DNA of 64,000 nucleotides from Streptacidiphilus carbonis. Its GTDB lineage: Bacteria > Actinomycetota > Actinomycetes > Streptomycetales > Streptomycetaceae. This document shows positions 41,409 to 50,783 of the stretch, piece after piece. Positions within the stretch are counted from its first letter, which is position 1, and every line of letters begins with the position of its first letter. The position numbers and the translations under genes were made by a program. The notes under the pieces were generated by a model that was not told the origin of the DNA, did no database searches, and saw only the letters and a list, made by a program, of their open reading frames with translations. Location of the stretch: assembly GCF_000787775.1 (NCBI RefSeq), contig NZ_BBPM01000002.1, forward strand, positions 213,044 through 277,043, read 5' to 3'.

Positions 41409-43070
41409 TCACATGCGTTCGGGGGCTGAGACGCCCAGCAGGGTCAGGCCGTTGGCGATCACCGTTCGGGTGGCCTCGACCAGCCAGAGGCGGGCGCGGT
41501 TCAGGTCGGTGACCTCGTCGTCACCGAAGGGCAGGACCCGGCACTTGTCGTTGAACCGGTGGTAGGAACCGGCCAACTCCTCCAAGTAGCGGGCGACGTG
41601 GTGGGGCTGGCGGAGCTCGCTCGCCTTGGCCACGATCCGAGGGAACTCGGCCAGTTGGCCCAGGAGTTCCTTCTCGGCCTCGTGGGCGAGCAGTTCCGGT
41701 TTGAAGCCCTCGGCCGGTCCCTTGTCGAAGCCGAGCCCGGCGGCGTTGCGCTCGATCGAGCACATCCGGGAGTGCGCGTACTGCACGTAGTACACGTGGT
41801 TCTCGTTCGAGGTGCTGGTGAGCACGTCGATGTCGAGGGTGATGGTGGAGTCGGAGGGCGAGCGCGACAGGGTGTAGCGCGCGGCGTCCACGCCGATCCA
41901 CTCGACGACGTCGTCGATGGTGATGATGTTGCCCGCACGCTTGGACATGCGGACTTCCTGGCCGTCCTTCAGCATCTTCACGAACTGTCCGATGAGGACC
42001 TCGATGTTGACGGTCGGGTCGTCACCGGCGCAGGCGGCGATGGCCTTGAGCCGGTTGACGTAGCCGTGGTGGTCGGCGCCCAGCATGTAGACGTTGACGT
42101 CGAAGCCGCGGTCCCGCTTGCTGAGGTAGTACGCCGAGTCGGAGGCGAAGTAGGTGGTCTCGCCGTCCGCCTTGATCAGGACGCGGTCCTTGTCGTCGCC
42201 GAAGTCGGTGGTGCGCAGCCAGGTCGCACCGTCCTGGTCGAAGACGTGGCCCTGCTCGCGCAGCCGCTCCACCGCCTTCTCCACCGCGCCGGAGTCGTGC
42301 AGCGACTTCTCGGAGAACCAGACGTCGAAGTGGACGCCGAACTCCTCCATCGACCGCTGGATCTCGGCGATCATCAGCCGCAGGCCCTCGGCGCGGAACC
42401 GGGCGAGCTGCTCGGCCTCGGGGAGGTCGAGGATGCCCGGGTTGGCGTCGACGATGTCGGCGGCGATGTCGTTGATGTACTCGCCGACATAGCCGTCGTC
42501 GGGGACCGGCCGGCCGTTGGCCGCGGCCAGCAGCGAGCCGCCGAACTTGGAGATCTGCACGCCGGCGTCGTTGATGTAGTACTCGGTGGTGACCTCCGCG
42601 CCGGACGCGCGCAGCACCCGGCCGAGGGAGTCGCCGAGGGCGGCCCAGCGCACGCCGCCGATGTGGATCGGGCCGGTCGGGTTCGCGGACACGAACTCCA
42701 GGTTGATCCGGCGGCCCGCGAAGGAGTCGTTGCGGCCGTAGTCGGCCCCGGCCGCGACGATGGCCCGGGCCAGCTCGCCCTGGGTGGCGGCGTCCAGGGT
42801 GATGTTCATGAAGCCCGGCCCGGCGATGTCGACTCCTGCGACCCCGGGCAGCGTTCGCAGGCGTGCGGCGACCAGCTCGGCCACCTGGCGCGGCGGCTGT
42901 CCGGCCGCCTTCGCCAGCTGGAGGGCCACGTTGGTGGCGTAGTCGCCGTGGTCCCTGTTCTTGGGCCGCTCGACGGTCACCGTTTCGGGCACGGCGACGG
43001 TCAGCTCGCCCGCCTCTACGGCGGCACGAACCGCGGACTGGACTGCCTGGGAAAGCTCTGCGGGTGTCAC
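41409..43070 (-). CDS. argS: Arginyl-tRNA synthetase
   Basis: 553 residues from the GTG at 43070 ([10 protein letters not shown]), the region where related proteins begin; an in-frame ATG at 43109 would add 13 residues and neither start has a strong RBS. Class I synthetase features are the HIGH-like PTGPIHIGG, a KMSKS-like RMSKRAGN and the C-terminal anticodon-binding domain ending [10 protein letters not shown]. The N-terminal Add1 tRNA-binding domain is present. It sits upstream of lysA as in other actinobacteria. Confidence 0.93.
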   Translation of the reverse strand: MTPAELSQAVQSAVRAAVEAGELTVAVPETVTVERPKNRDHGDYATNVALQLAKAAGQPPRQVAELVAARLRTLPGVAGVDIAGPGFMNITLDAATQGELARAIVAAGADYGRNDSFAGRRINLEFVSANPTGPIHIGGVRWAALGDSLGRVLRASGAEVTTEYYINDAGVQISKFGGSLLAAANGRPVPDDGYVGEYINDIAADIVDANPGILDLPEAEQLARFRAEGLRLMIAEIQRSMEEFGVHFDVWFSEKSLHDSGAVEKAVERLREQGHVFDQDGATWLRTTDFGDDKDRVLIKADGETTYFASDSAYYLSKRDRGFDVNVYMLGADHHGYVNRLKAIAACAGDDPTVNIEVLIGQFVKMLKDGQEVRMSKRAGNIITIDDVVEWIGVDAARYTLSRSPSDSTITLDIDVLTSTSNENHVYYVQYAHSRMCSIERNAAGLGFDKGPAEGFKPELLAHEAEKELLGQLAEFPRIVAKASELRQPHHVARYLEELAGSYHRFNDKCRVLPFGDDEVTDLNRARLWLVEATRTVIANGLTLLGVSAPERM

Positions 43071-43146
43071 AGGGGCAAGCGTAGGCGAGAAGGGCCCGTC
43101 GACCTTCATCGCTTTTGCGGTGCGAGACGGAGTGAGCCGGATTTGT

Positions 43147-43557
43147 TCACTCTGAGCGAAATTCCGACCCCGATGCTGCCGACCGCGCCTCCGCCAGCCG
43201 CCGTACCAGCGCGATCAGTTCCATCGGCTCGAAGGGCTTGCCCAGGTACGCGTCCACCCCGACCGACTCCCCGCGCTCCAGATCCAGCTGGGTGCACGCG
43301 CTGACGATGGCGATCGGCAGCCCGCTGGTCGCCGGATCGGCCCGCAGCCGGGCCGCCGTCCGCAGCCCGTCCAGCCGGGGCATGACGACATCGAGGGTGA
43401 TGACATCGGGCTGGACCGCGTGGACGATGTCCAGACACTCGGCACCGTCGGCCGCGGTCACCACCTCGAACCCCTCGAGTTCAAGGTTGACCCTGATCAG
43501 ATGGCGGATCACCTCGCTGTCATCCACCACGAGGACCCGTCCCGACGAAGCGGACAC
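43147..43557 (-). CDS. Stand-alone response-regulator receiver
   Basis: 136 residues from the GTG at 43557 (VSASSGRVLVVDD), chosen by family start; no good RBS is seen and the frame continues upstream in low-complexity sequence. A complete receiver: acidic Asp12-Asp13, phosphoacceptor Asp56 (VITLDVVMP), Ser86 and Lys107 (GKPFEP). There is no output domain and no kinase nearby. It probably signals by protein interaction, a CheY-like mode. Homologues occupy the same position in Streptomyces. Confidence 0.88.
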   Translation of the reverse strand: MSASSGRVLVVDDSEVIRHLIRVNLELEGFEVVTAADGAECLDIVHAVQPDVITLDVVMPRLDGLRTAARLRADPATSGLPIAIVSACTQLDLERGESVGVDAYLGKPFEPMELIALVRRLAEARSAASGSEFRSE

Positions 43558-43794
43558 ATCACTCAGGGTAGGCGGACGGGTGACTCCCCGTCCCCGCTTT
43601 CCCGCATCCCGCCGCCCCGGGCCGCGGCGTCGCCCGCTCCGACCCCGGCCCCGGACCCGCCCCGAAGCCGTCCCGGACGCGCCCCCGGACCCGCCCGGGC
43701 ACCGCCTCCGCCCCCTCCTGACGCCACGACCGGAAAACCCGTGCACGAGCACCACGGCCGGGCTGGTAATGTTCTGCACGTCGCAAGACAGTGC

Positions 43795-43866
43795 GCCCCC
43801 GTAGCTCAGGGGATAGAGCACCGCCCTCCGGAGGCGGGTGCGTAGGTTCGAATCCTACCGGGGGCA
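43795..43866 (+). tRNA. tRNA-Arg (anticodon CCG)
   Basis: 72 nt without encoded CCA. The acceptor GCCCCCG pairs with CGGGGGC, the D stem is GCTC/GAGC, and the anticodon stem CCGCC/GGCGG encloses CTCCGGA with CCG in the middle. The T arm gtagg/cctac encloses TTCGAAT. It decodes CGG. The 3' acceptor strand is the integration site of the adjoining element and was rebuilt by element sequence. Its antisense is read as the last codons of the integrase frame. Confidence 0.97.
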
Positions 43867-45827
43867 CTCCGTGCATCCATCCGCGGTTCGCCGCGATGGG
43901 CACGTGTGCCGTCAGCAGTGCCTGCGGGCGTGGATAGTTTACTGTCCACGCCCGTTTTGCATGCGGTTTCGGAGTGGTTCAGGGGTGGTGCGCCGATGGT
44001 CTGTGCGACCTCCAGTGCTACGGTGCGCTGGGCCTCGATGGCGGCAGCGCGGAGGGTGACCTGGAGGTGCAGGTCTTCGCGGGCGCGGCTGTAGCGCAGT
44101 TCCAGGTTGAAGGCGTCGAACAGGCGGCGCTGCTCGGCGTCGGGGAGCCGGGTCACGTCGAGAGCCAGGTGCGGGAGTGCGTCCAGCAGGGCCTCGTCGG
44201 CGGCGAGGGTCGTGGCGGGGGTGGCGGCCAGCTCGGCCAGGCGGGACCGGTGGGTCTTCAGCTTCCTGCCCAGGGCGGCGTGTTCGGCGCGGATGGCGTC
44301 GCGGAACTGCCGCTCGGCGTCCTCATCGTCATCGCTGTCGCCGCCGGTTCCACCGGCGAGTGACTGGATCAGGCGCTGTTGGCGGCGTTCCAGGTCCTCG
44401 GCGGCTTTCACGAGCCGGGCGCGCTCGGCCTCTCGTGCTTCCTGTTCCGCACCGCCGGGCGCGGCCTGGAGCCGGCCGGCCAGGTGGAAGCGGCGGTCGG
44501 GTCCGAAGACCCGGTCTGCGAACAAGTCGGCGATATGCGGCATCAGCCGCTCCTCACGGACCATCATCATCCGTGGGTGGGCGTCGTACCAGGGCCGGTC
44601 GGAGTGCCGCTTGGGGTCCTTCGAGCAGGCGTAGTACGGGACACCGTGGTGGGTCACGCCCCACATCCGCCGCCCGCACAGGTCGCAGAACACGTAGCCG
44701 CGCAGCGGGTAGACGTGCTTGGTCAGCTTGTGCGGGTTCGGTTCGGCGCTGCCGCGCGAGCCGGTGCGGGTGCCCAGGATCTGGGCGACGGCGTCGAACA
44801 GTTCCTTGGTGACCAGCGGTTCGTGGGTGGGCCGGGGCGACCAGACCCACTCGCTCGGGTCGACGTTCTTGCCGCCGTGCTTGGTCGAGCGCCGGTTCCA
44901 GACCTGGTAGCCGGTGTACTTAGGGTTGCGCAGGATCTCGCGTACCGCGCCGCCGGTCCAGCACCCCACTGCCGCGCCGGCGCGGGTGGGCTGCGGGATC
45001 GGGTTCGCGGCCAGGTCCGCGTTCAGCCGGGCCGCGATCGAGTCGTAGCCGAGTTTCTCCAGCGCGCGGAGCTGGTAGATCCGGGTGACGACCGGTCCGC
45101 GCTCCGGGTCGGGGATCAGCCGGTGCTTCGTCCCGCCCTCCGCGCGGCGCGCGGGGACCGGGTGGGCGACCTTCTCCGCCCGGTAGCCGTAGGGCGGCTT
45201 GCCGGTGTTCCAGCCCTGCTGGGTGTGCTCCACGAAGCCGTCCCAGGACAGTTCCAGCATCTGCAGCACGTACCACTCGGCGACGGCCTGCTTCACGCGG
45301 CGGGTCAGCGTCGGGGTGGCCTTCTTCGCCTTCGCGCCGGTGGAGATCGGCTCGTCCGCCGCGCACAGGGCCACCCCGGCCTGCTCCAGCTCGTACTCGA
45401 CCTTCGTTCCGAAGTACGTGCGCCGGGCGACCCGCTCGATGGACTCGCAGATCACCGCGGCGAAGCGGCGGTCCGGGCGCTGGGCCTCGGCGAGCAGGTC
45501 GGCGATGCCGCCGTCGCGCGGGACGGGGATGTCGAAGCGGGTGTGGGCCTGGGAGTGCCCGCGCTGGGCCAGGTCCTTGCGGCCGGACTCGACGTCGTAG
45601 AAGTGCGCGACGATCACCCACCCCTGCGGCAGGGCCTTGCGGGCATTGGCCAGTTGGCGGGGCAGGGACAGCGTCGGGTCCTGGCTGTCCTCGGTCGACG
45701 TGCGGCCCAGCCACGCCACCGGGACCGCGACCGGGATCCGGTCCGCGTCCGGGAGCCGCTGTTCCGCCCAGGGCCGTCCCGGCACCGGACTGCCCCAGGT
45801 CCGTCCACTCGATGCAGTGTCAGTCAT
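43806..45827 (-). CDS. Large serine recombinase (integrase)
   Basis: 673 residues. The resolvase catalytic domain has Ser44 in WLGRTSTEDSQD and conserved arginines. The recombinase domain has GKPPYGYRAEK and EILRNPKYTGYQVWNRR. A zinc ribbon (VFCDLCGRRMWG...YYAC) and a coiled coil around residues 465-560 follow. The frame runs through the att site into the antisense strand of tRNA-Arg and stops inside it, so the last 16 residues (RIRTYAPASGGRCSIP) come from host tRNA. Joined to the other junction, the frame would instead run 30 codons beyond the crossover to a TGA at 61518-61520. It integrates and excises the element. Confidence 0.93.
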   Translation of the reverse strand: MTDTASSGRTWGSPVPGRPWAEQRLPDADRIPVAVPVAWLGRTSTEDSQDPTLSLPRQLANARKALPQGWVIVAHFYDVESGRKDLAQRGHSQAHTRFDIPVPRDGGIADLLAEAQRPDRRFAAVICESIERVARRTYFGTKVEYELEQAGVALCAADEPISTGAKAKKATPTLTRRVKQAVAEWYVLQMLELSWDGFVEHTQQGWNTGKPPYGYRAEKVAHPVPARRAEGGTKHRLIPDPERGPVVTRIYQLRALEKLGYDSIAARLNADLAANPIPQPTRAGAAVGCWTGGAVREILRNPKYTGYQVWNRRSTKHGGKNVDPSEWVWSPRPTHEPLVTKELFDAVAQILGTRTGSRGSAEPNPHKLTKHVYPLRGYVFCDLCGRRMWGVTHHGVPYYACSKDPKRHSDRPWYDAHPRMMMVREERLMPHIADLFADRVFGPDRRFHLAGRLQAAPGGAEQEAREAERARLVKAAEDLERRQQRLIQSLAGGTGGDSDDDEDAERQFRDAIRAEHAALGRKLKTHRSRLAELAATPATTLAADEALLDALPHLALDVTRLPDAEQRRLFDAFNLELRYSRAREDLHLQVTLRAAAIEAQRTVALEVAQTIGAPPLNHSETACKTGVDSKLSTPAGTADGTRAHRGEPRMDARSAPGRIRTYAPASGGRCSIP
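43858..43885. other. attL junction in the tRNA-Arg 3' end
   Basis: A 12-bp identity (ccgggggcactc, 43858-43869) with the right junction is followed at 43871-43885 by gtgcatccatccgcg. This is an inverted match (13 of 15) of 61586-61600 at the other end. Joining the two halves gives an attP with symmetric arms around the crossover. Confidence 0.8.
43925..43958 (+). terminator. Element-borne intrinsic terminator after tRNA-Arg
   Basis: A perfect 10-bp stem (43925-43934 with 43945-43954) followed by TTTT on the plus strand lies 59 bp beyond the tRNA. It is embedded antisense in the 3' end of the integrase gene and probably ends tRNA transcription in the integrated state. Confidence 0.75.
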
Positions 45828-45864
45828 GCCCGCTCCTGCCTCTCGCTCGGTGCGGCCCGGCAGC

Positions 45865-46149
45865 TCACGCGCCCCCGGCAGGCGGGTCCTGCTCCCGCTC
45901 CGGGTTGGCGTGCAGCCACTCCAGTGCCGCGCGGATCGCCGCGTCCTGCCGCTCCTGCAGGGCCTCGCCCTCCGGGCCGTCCACGGCGATGTACTCGACG
46001 GTCACCCGCAGCGGCCGGACAGCCGGCACCACCGCCGACCGCATGCGGCGGCGTGCCGGTCGACCAGGAACGGAACGGGATCCCCGTCCATCCACCCGTG
46101 GTCCGCCGACATCTTCAAGCGGTTCGGGGAAGTCCTCATCGATCGTCAT
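45865..46149 (-). CDS. Small hypothetical protein between int and the relaxation gene
   Basis: 94 residues from the ATG at 46149 (MTIDEDFPEPLEDV), overlapping the end of the upstream gene by 14 bp, so probably coupled. It is acidic at the N-terminus, with a region RPLRVTVEYIAVDGPEGEAL and a helix containing AIRAALEWLHANPE. No known domain is recognised. The position next to the integrase suggests an excision or regulatory role, which is a guess. Confidence 0.6.
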   Translation of the reverse strand: MTIDEDFPEPLEDVGGPRVDGRGSRSVPGRPARRRMRSAVVPAVRPLRVTVEYIAVDGPEGEALQERQDAAIRAALEWLHANPEREQDPPAGGA

Positions 46150-47089
46150 CGAAGCCCTCCGGTTCGACGGGGACGCGGCTGCGCCGGTCGACGGTGTATG
46201 CGGACCGGGCCGGCGGCAGGCCCGCGAGGGTGAACCGCGCAGGGGTCCCGCCGCTGATGCCCGCGGCTGCGACCGGCAGCCACACCGCCTCCCCCGGATC
46301 CGCTCCCGGGGCCAGCACCCCGGTGGCCACCGACAGGCCCGCCGCCAGCGCCGCGGGGCGCAGGTGCGTGCGGGCGTTGCGCTCACGCTGCTCGCTGAGG
46401 AAGCAGAACAGCACCCAGGGCTCCGGCCACGGGACCGTTTCGTCCTGGTCTCCGTGTTGCTGGCGCCAGTGGTCGTCCCGCAGGCTCTGGAAGAAGCGGT
46501 ATTCGGACAGCTTCTCGCTCAGCCGCTTCAACTGCTCGGTGCCGCGGTCGTACTCCAGGAAGAACGCCGTCTGCCCGCCGCCCTCGCGCCACCAGCCCCA
46601 ACTGTCGGGGCGGAAGCTGCGGTAGAGGTCCCCCAGATCCCGAAGCGTCCGCTCCCCCTGCCACGCCACCAACCCCTCCCCCACCACGTTGAGCCGGGAC
46701 GCCCTGGCGTGCAGCGCGCAGTAGAAGTCGTTGACGCCCAAGGAATGCGCCAGCTTCGGCTCCGACACTAGCGCCAGCGCCTGATCGCTCCTGGCACGCC
46801 GCAGGATCTTCGCCACCTCCTCCGGCGTACGATCCGGATCCTCGGCCGCAACGACCGCCGCGCCCAGCGGCGCGAGCACGTAGTGCATCGGGGCCGAGCC
46901 GAGCTCGCGGCGCGGCTGGAAGCAGTCCAGCACCTTCAAACCGACGAGCACCTTCATCCGGTGCCGCGCACTAATCGGACTCGTGAACTCCAGCGCCGCG
47001 ATCTGCCACGTCGTCAGCACCCGCAACTCCGCCAGCAGCACGAGCAGCCGACGGTCACGGGCAGTCAGATGCCGGGAGACCGAACGCAT
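46136..47089 (-). CDS. Replication-relaxation family protein
   Basis: 317 residues from the ATG at 47089 (MRSVSRHLTARDRRLLVLLA). The winged-helix N-terminus (LRVLTTWQIAALEF...ARHRMKVLVGLKVL) and the middle HSLGVNDFYCAL and FFLEYDRGTEQLKRL segments match the Replic_Relax family. That family is found on actinomycete plasmids and integrative elements, where it is linked to replication initiation. The exact biochemical role is unknown. It supports the mobile-element call. Confidence 0.8.
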   Translation of the reverse strand: MRSVSRHLTARDRRLLVLLAELRVLTTWQIAALEFTSPISARHRMKVLVGLKVLDCFQPRRELGSAPMHYVLAPLGAAVVAAEDPDRTPEEVAKILRRARSDQALALVSEPKLAHSLGVNDFYCALHARASRLNVVGEGLVAWQGERTLRDLGDLYRSFRPDSWGWWREGGGQTAFFLEYDRGTEQLKRLSEKLSEYRFFQSLRDDHWRQQHGDQDETVPWPEPWVLFCFLSEQRERNARTHLRPAALAAGLSVATGVLAPGADPGEAVWLPVAAAGISGGTPARFTLAGLPPARSAYTVDRRSRVPVEPEGFDDDR

Positions 47090-47565
47090 GGCCTGGAACG
47101 GAAGACGGACAGGAGCCGTATGGTCACCAGGCACGGGACACCGCCGCCCGCCGCCCGCGCACACCTATCGAGTGGGAACAGACCCCCTCACACGATAGGT
47201 CGCCGACACCACCGTCCACCCCAACACGGCCCTGACCAGGCATTACAGTGCTGGCAGGGGCGGACGGTGAAAGCGTCCGCGCCATCGTCCACCACACTTG
47301 CCGCCAGAGCGTCCGACCCGAACGACACCGTGAAGCAATCAGGAGAGCACCACCCACCCACACGCCTCGCTCTCAGCCGCCACGAGCGACGATTCGCCCC
47401 TCACCAGCAGGAAGACCCCGCACGGGCCCCTCCCAAACCACCTCCCGCATAGGTCATATCGTCAGCCCGCCTGGACGGGCTGACGCAGAAGGATGATCCA
47501 ACCGCTCACCGTTCCGCCGCCGGACTGCCATCCTGGGAGGGGACGGCGACAGGGAGTTGGGGCTC
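47090..47565. promoter_or_regulatory. 476-bp divergent spacer with two inverted repeats
   Basis: No supported gene. It has a perfect 8-bp dyad acctatcg/cgataggt (47162-47169, 47192-47199) near the minus-strand start, a plausible operator. A 10-bp hairpin (47460-47469 with 47476-47485) lies about 80 bp before the NUDIX start. Confidence 0.5.
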
Positions 47566-48099
47566 ATGCGGTGGCAGATCCATGGCGAGCGGCAGATCTA
47601 CAGCAACCCGTGGGTCAACCTCTGGCTGGTCGACGTCCAGCAGCCCGACGGCCGCCGCTGGGAGCACCACGTCGTGCGGATGCGGCACCTGGCTGTCGCT
47701 GCGGTGGTCGACGACCGCAAGCGCGTGCTGATGATGTGGCGGCACCGCTTCATCACCGACACCTGGGGCTGGGAACTGCCCATGGGCCTGATCGAGGCCG
47801 ACGAGACCCCCGAGCACGCCGCCGCTCGCGAGGTCGAGGAGGAGACCGGGTGGCGGGTGCATGCGATGAAACCGCTGATCTACGCTCAACCTGCGAACGG
47901 CATCACCGACTCCGAGCACTACGTCTTCCGCGCCGACGGGGCGACCTACATCGCCCCACCGACCGAGGTGAACGAGTCCGACCGCATCGAGTGGATCCCC
48001 CTCAACGAGATCCGGGCCATGATCGACCGCCGCGAGATCGTCAGCAGCGGCACCCTCGTCGGCCTCCTCTACCTCCTCCTGGACCAGGCCACCACATAG
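47566..48099 (+). CDS. NUDIX hydrolase
   Basis: 177 residues from the ATG at 47566, placed nine bases after agggag; a TTG at 47557 is possible. A complete NUDIX box runs from Gly74 to Trp96 (GLIEADETPEHAAAREVEEETGW minus its last residues), with the metal-binding REVEEE part at 88-93. The family hydrolyses nucleoside diphosphates linked to another group. The length and WELPMGLIE context resemble ADP-ribose/sugar pyrophosphatases. The product is cytosolic. Its role in the element is unknown. Confidence 0.9.
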   Translation: MRWQIHGERQIYSNPWVNLWLVDVQQPDGRRWEHHVVRMRHLAVAAVVDDRKRVLMMWRHRFITDTWGWELPMGLIEADETPEHAAAREVEEETGWRVHAMKPLIYAQPANGITDSEHYVFRADGATYIAPPTEVNESDRIEWIPLNEIRAMIDRREIVSSGTLVGLLYLLLDQATT

Positions 48100-48115
48100 C
48101 CCCCGGCCGCCGCCG

Positions 48116-49426
48116 TCAGCCGAACGCCGCCCGCATCCGCGCCTCGAACGCCACCACCGGGGCCGCACCGGCATACGGCGCGAGTCGGCGGTGGAAGTCC
48201 CGCACATGGCCGGCCACGCGCGGGGAGTCGATCGCGCTGGCCAGGTCCAGCGCAAGCGTCGCGCTGTCGCACGCCTGGTCCAGCTTCCCCTGCTGGAACT
48301 GGGCGCTGGCCAGCCAGAAGGCATGGAACGCCCGGCCGCGCTGCTGCTCCGCGCGCTCACGCCGCAGCCCCTCAGCGATCAACGGCTCCGCCCGCGGCGC
48401 CTCACCGAGGCGCGCCAGAGCGATACCGGTGTCCACCAGCAGTTTCGTCTCGTCGAAGTACCGCACCCACGCCGGAGCCTCCTCCGCCTGCCGGGCACGG
48501 CTGAAGGCGGAGTTCGCCCGTCCGATCGCGTCGTGGCAGGCAGCTGCGTCCCTCAGCGCGGCATGCGCGAACGCCTCCCGTATCTGCAGCATCGCCATGA
48601 CCAGCGGCGACTCCACGCCCCGGCGAACCGTGTCCTGTGCGGCGCAGGCCAGCGCAACCGCCTGCGTCGCCGCGCCCTCGTACGTCGCCTGCAAGCTCAT
48701 GCACGACAGCACGTTCGCGGTGAACGAGCGGTCCTCCAGTGCCCGCGCCGTGGCCAGGGCCTGCCGAAAGTAGATCCGTGCGGTACTGAACTGCCGGGCG
48801 TCGAAGTACGCCCATGCCGCGAGGCGTGCCAACTCCGCCGCCAGCACCCGCAGGTCACGCAGCAACGCCTCGGAGCACGAGCCGCCCATCAGGTCTGTGA
48901 CGTAGCGCAAGTGTCCGACCACCGCCGGGCGCAGCGACGCCCCGCCGTGCCGGTCATCGCGCTGCCAGTAGTCCTGGACCGAGGACTCCAAGGCCACCAG
49001 CGTCGAGCGGGTGATCTGCCCGTCCGCCAACGCCAACACGTCCGCCAACCCCGCATCGGCACCCTCGCCCCCCTCTCCCACCTCCGCCGCCGCGGGCGCT
49101 TCCGCCTCCCGCACTCGCACCTCGGCCGTCACGGGAATCTCCCACGGCCGGTGCGCCAGCCCCAGCAGCGCTCCAGGGATGCGCAGTCCGTCCGCCACCC
49201 TCTCGATGACCTCGATATGGGCCAGTCTCCGCCGTCCCGCCATCACCTCCCCCACCCGACTCGGTGTCAGTTCGCACAGCCGCGCGATCCGCGAGGGGTA
49301 CACCCCGGCCCGCGCCTGAACCATCCGAAAGATCCGCCCGAAGTCCCGATCCCGGCAAGCCGACCGAAACCCCGCCTCCGCCACAAGCTCCGCCGGTAAC
49401 CCGCCCCACTCGCCCGTCCCCGCCAC
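48116..49426 (-). CDS. HTH regulator with helical-repeat (TPR-like) domain
   Basis: 436 residues from the GTG at 49426 (VAGTGEWGGLPAELV), which follows an agggagg RBS; the frame opens further at 49471. A lambda-type helix-turn-helix lies near residues 35-85 (IARLCELTPSRVGEVMAGRRRL). A long helical domain with TPR-like pairs (RIYFRQALATARALEDRSF, RAFHAFWLASAQFQQGKLDQA) follows. This architecture is common in Streptomyces regulators of development and secondary metabolism. It is divergent from the ATPase gene, so the pair may be linked. The target is unknown. Confidence 0.82.
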   Translation of the reverse strand: MAGTGEWGGLPAELVAEAGFRSACRDRDFGRIFRMVQARAGVYPSRIARLCELTPSRVGEVMAGRRRLAHIEVIERVADGLRIPGALLGLAHRPWEIPVTAEVRVREAEAPAAAEVGEGGEGADAGLADVLALADGQITRSTLVALESSVQDYWQRDDRHGGASLRPAVVGHLRYVTDLMGGSCSEALLRDLRVLAAELARLAAWAYFDARQFSTARIYFRQALATARALEDRSFTANVLSCMSLQATYEGAATQAVALACAAQDTVRRGVESPLVMAMLQIREAFAHAALRDAAACHDAIGRANSAFSRARQAEEAPAWVRYFDETKLLVDTGIALARLGEAPRAEPLIAEGLRRERAEQQRGRAFHAFWLASAQFQQGKLDQACDSATLALDLASAIDSPRVAGHVRDFHRRLAPYAGAAPVVAFEARMRAAFG

Positions 49427-49597
49427 CGGTCGCCACCTCCCTGGCACCACGCCGACCACGGCTCCGAACACCGCCCACGAACGACATTACCCACGTTGGG
49501 TAACCACCATGGCCTGAATCCGTCACCCCGCCGCACAGCACGATCGACACGCGGACCACCGCCAGCCACACCCCGCAGCTACGGAAGGGACCTCCAC

Positions 49598-50041
49598 ATG
49601 CCCAGCACGGCCGCCGCACCTGACCAGGTCACCCACCTGACCTGGCAGATGCAGTTCACCTCCCACATCCAGTCCGTCAGCCTGGTCCGCAAGCAGGTCC
49701 GACGCACCCTGGACACCTGGAACATCCCCGAGGACGACACCACCACCGCGATCCTCATCTCCAGCGAACTGGCCACCAATGCAGTCCGCCACGGCCACAT
49801 CCACGGTCACCTCTTCGAAGTCGGGCTCGCCCTCACCCCCGGCGACCTGCTCATCGAAGTCTCCGACGCCAACCGAACCCCACCCAACTGGGCCACCCCG
49901 CTCACCGACGACCACGAGCACGGCCGGGGCCTCCACCTGGTCGCCGACCTCACCAACGGACGACTGAGCCACCAAGAACGCCACCCAGTCGGCAAAACCG
50001 TCCGCGCATACGTACACCTGACAACAGGACGAGAGAAGTAG
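49598..50041 (+). CDS. ATP-binding anti-sigma-type protein (HATPase_c_2)
   Basis: 147 residues from the ATG at 49598 with a ggaaggga RBS. The GHKL ATP site shows the N box SSELATNAVRHG (Asn61), G1 LIEVSDAN and G2 HGRGL. There is no phosphoacceptor His, so it is the RsbW-like serine kinase class that controls sigma factors or antagonists in Streptomyces. It is divergent from the HTH gene. Partners are unknown. Confidence 0.9.
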   Translation: MPSTAAAPDQVTHLTWQMQFTSHIQSVSLVRKQVRRTLDTWNIPEDDTTTAILISSELATNAVRHGHIHGHLFEVGLALTPGDLLIEVSDANRTPPNWATPLTDDHEHGRGLHLVADLTNGRLSHQERHPVGKTVRAYVHLTTGREK

Positions 50042-50783
50042 AGTCGACACCGACACCAGCGTCACCCACAGCCGCAGACTCCTCCCGGCCGAAACCCTGG
50101 CTGATCACGGGGCATCGCCGCCGACCGCACCGACGACGCGGTCACCATCACCAGCGGACTCACCACCAACGCCGAATGCGCAACCTTGCGCACCAACCGC
50201 GACATTCTGGTCGACTCATCCGGAACGCCTACCTGCGCTTACGAGGCATTCGACACCAAGGCTCGCGATCCCGCACGGTACCGTCCCGCCAACGACGTCT
50301 TCGCTGTGCCGGCTCGGTCAGTTGCGCACCAGCGGGGCGGCGACTCGTCCGGGGCTTCGCGGAATCCATAGGGTCGCCCCCGACGGCCTCCTGGCCCTGG
50401 GGACTGCAGAAGATGGCGGCGGGTGTGAGACCAGGGCGAGACCGGCGGCGAAGATGCCGTAGACCAGGTGCTTGGTGTTCTCGATGGCCTCCCCGTAGAG
50501 GGCGCGGCGAACTGCACCACCATCACGCCGACCGTGCAGACCATGACCGCCACCAGGGCCTTGCGCACCGGATTGCGCCGCGTCCTGCGGTACCAGAAGA
50601 TCCCGAACACGCCCAGGTCCAGCACGCCGGGCAGCAGGGTCGGGAAGGTCGTCTTCGCCGGGCTCGCACTCCTCCGAGACCGGCCCTGAGGCGAGAACCG
50701 CACCAGCGCCCAGCCACTCCCAAGGTGGACGAAGAGGACCATGGACCCTACGTGTGTCAGTGGGGTCAGATAGCCTCAGTCCT
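50042..50783. other. 742-bp degenerate spacer before hsdM
   Basis: No intact gene. Plus-strand codons from about 50150 to 50300 read like part of a protein (TLRTNRDILVDSSGTPTCA) without a start. The right part holds a broken minus-strand membrane gene. A TAGCCT hexamer at 50771-50776 could be the -10 for a leaderless hsdM transcript. It looks like a scar of earlier gene loss. Confidence 0.4.
50410..50742 (-). pseudogene. Frameshifted remnant of a small membrane protein
   Basis: The minus-strand frame from 50742 encodes FWYRRTRRNPVRKALVAVMV and a membrane helix, then loses sense at about 50495. The next frame continues with LYGEAIENTKHLVYGIFAAG, a second helix. A single base indel would join them. 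I do not recognise the family. Confidence 0.4.

Noticed and set aside
43806-43866. C-terminal RIRTYAPASGGRCSIP as a real conserved protein end
   Set aside because: It is the reverse complement of the tRNA-Arg gene, a familiar artefact when a frame runs antisense through a tRNA.
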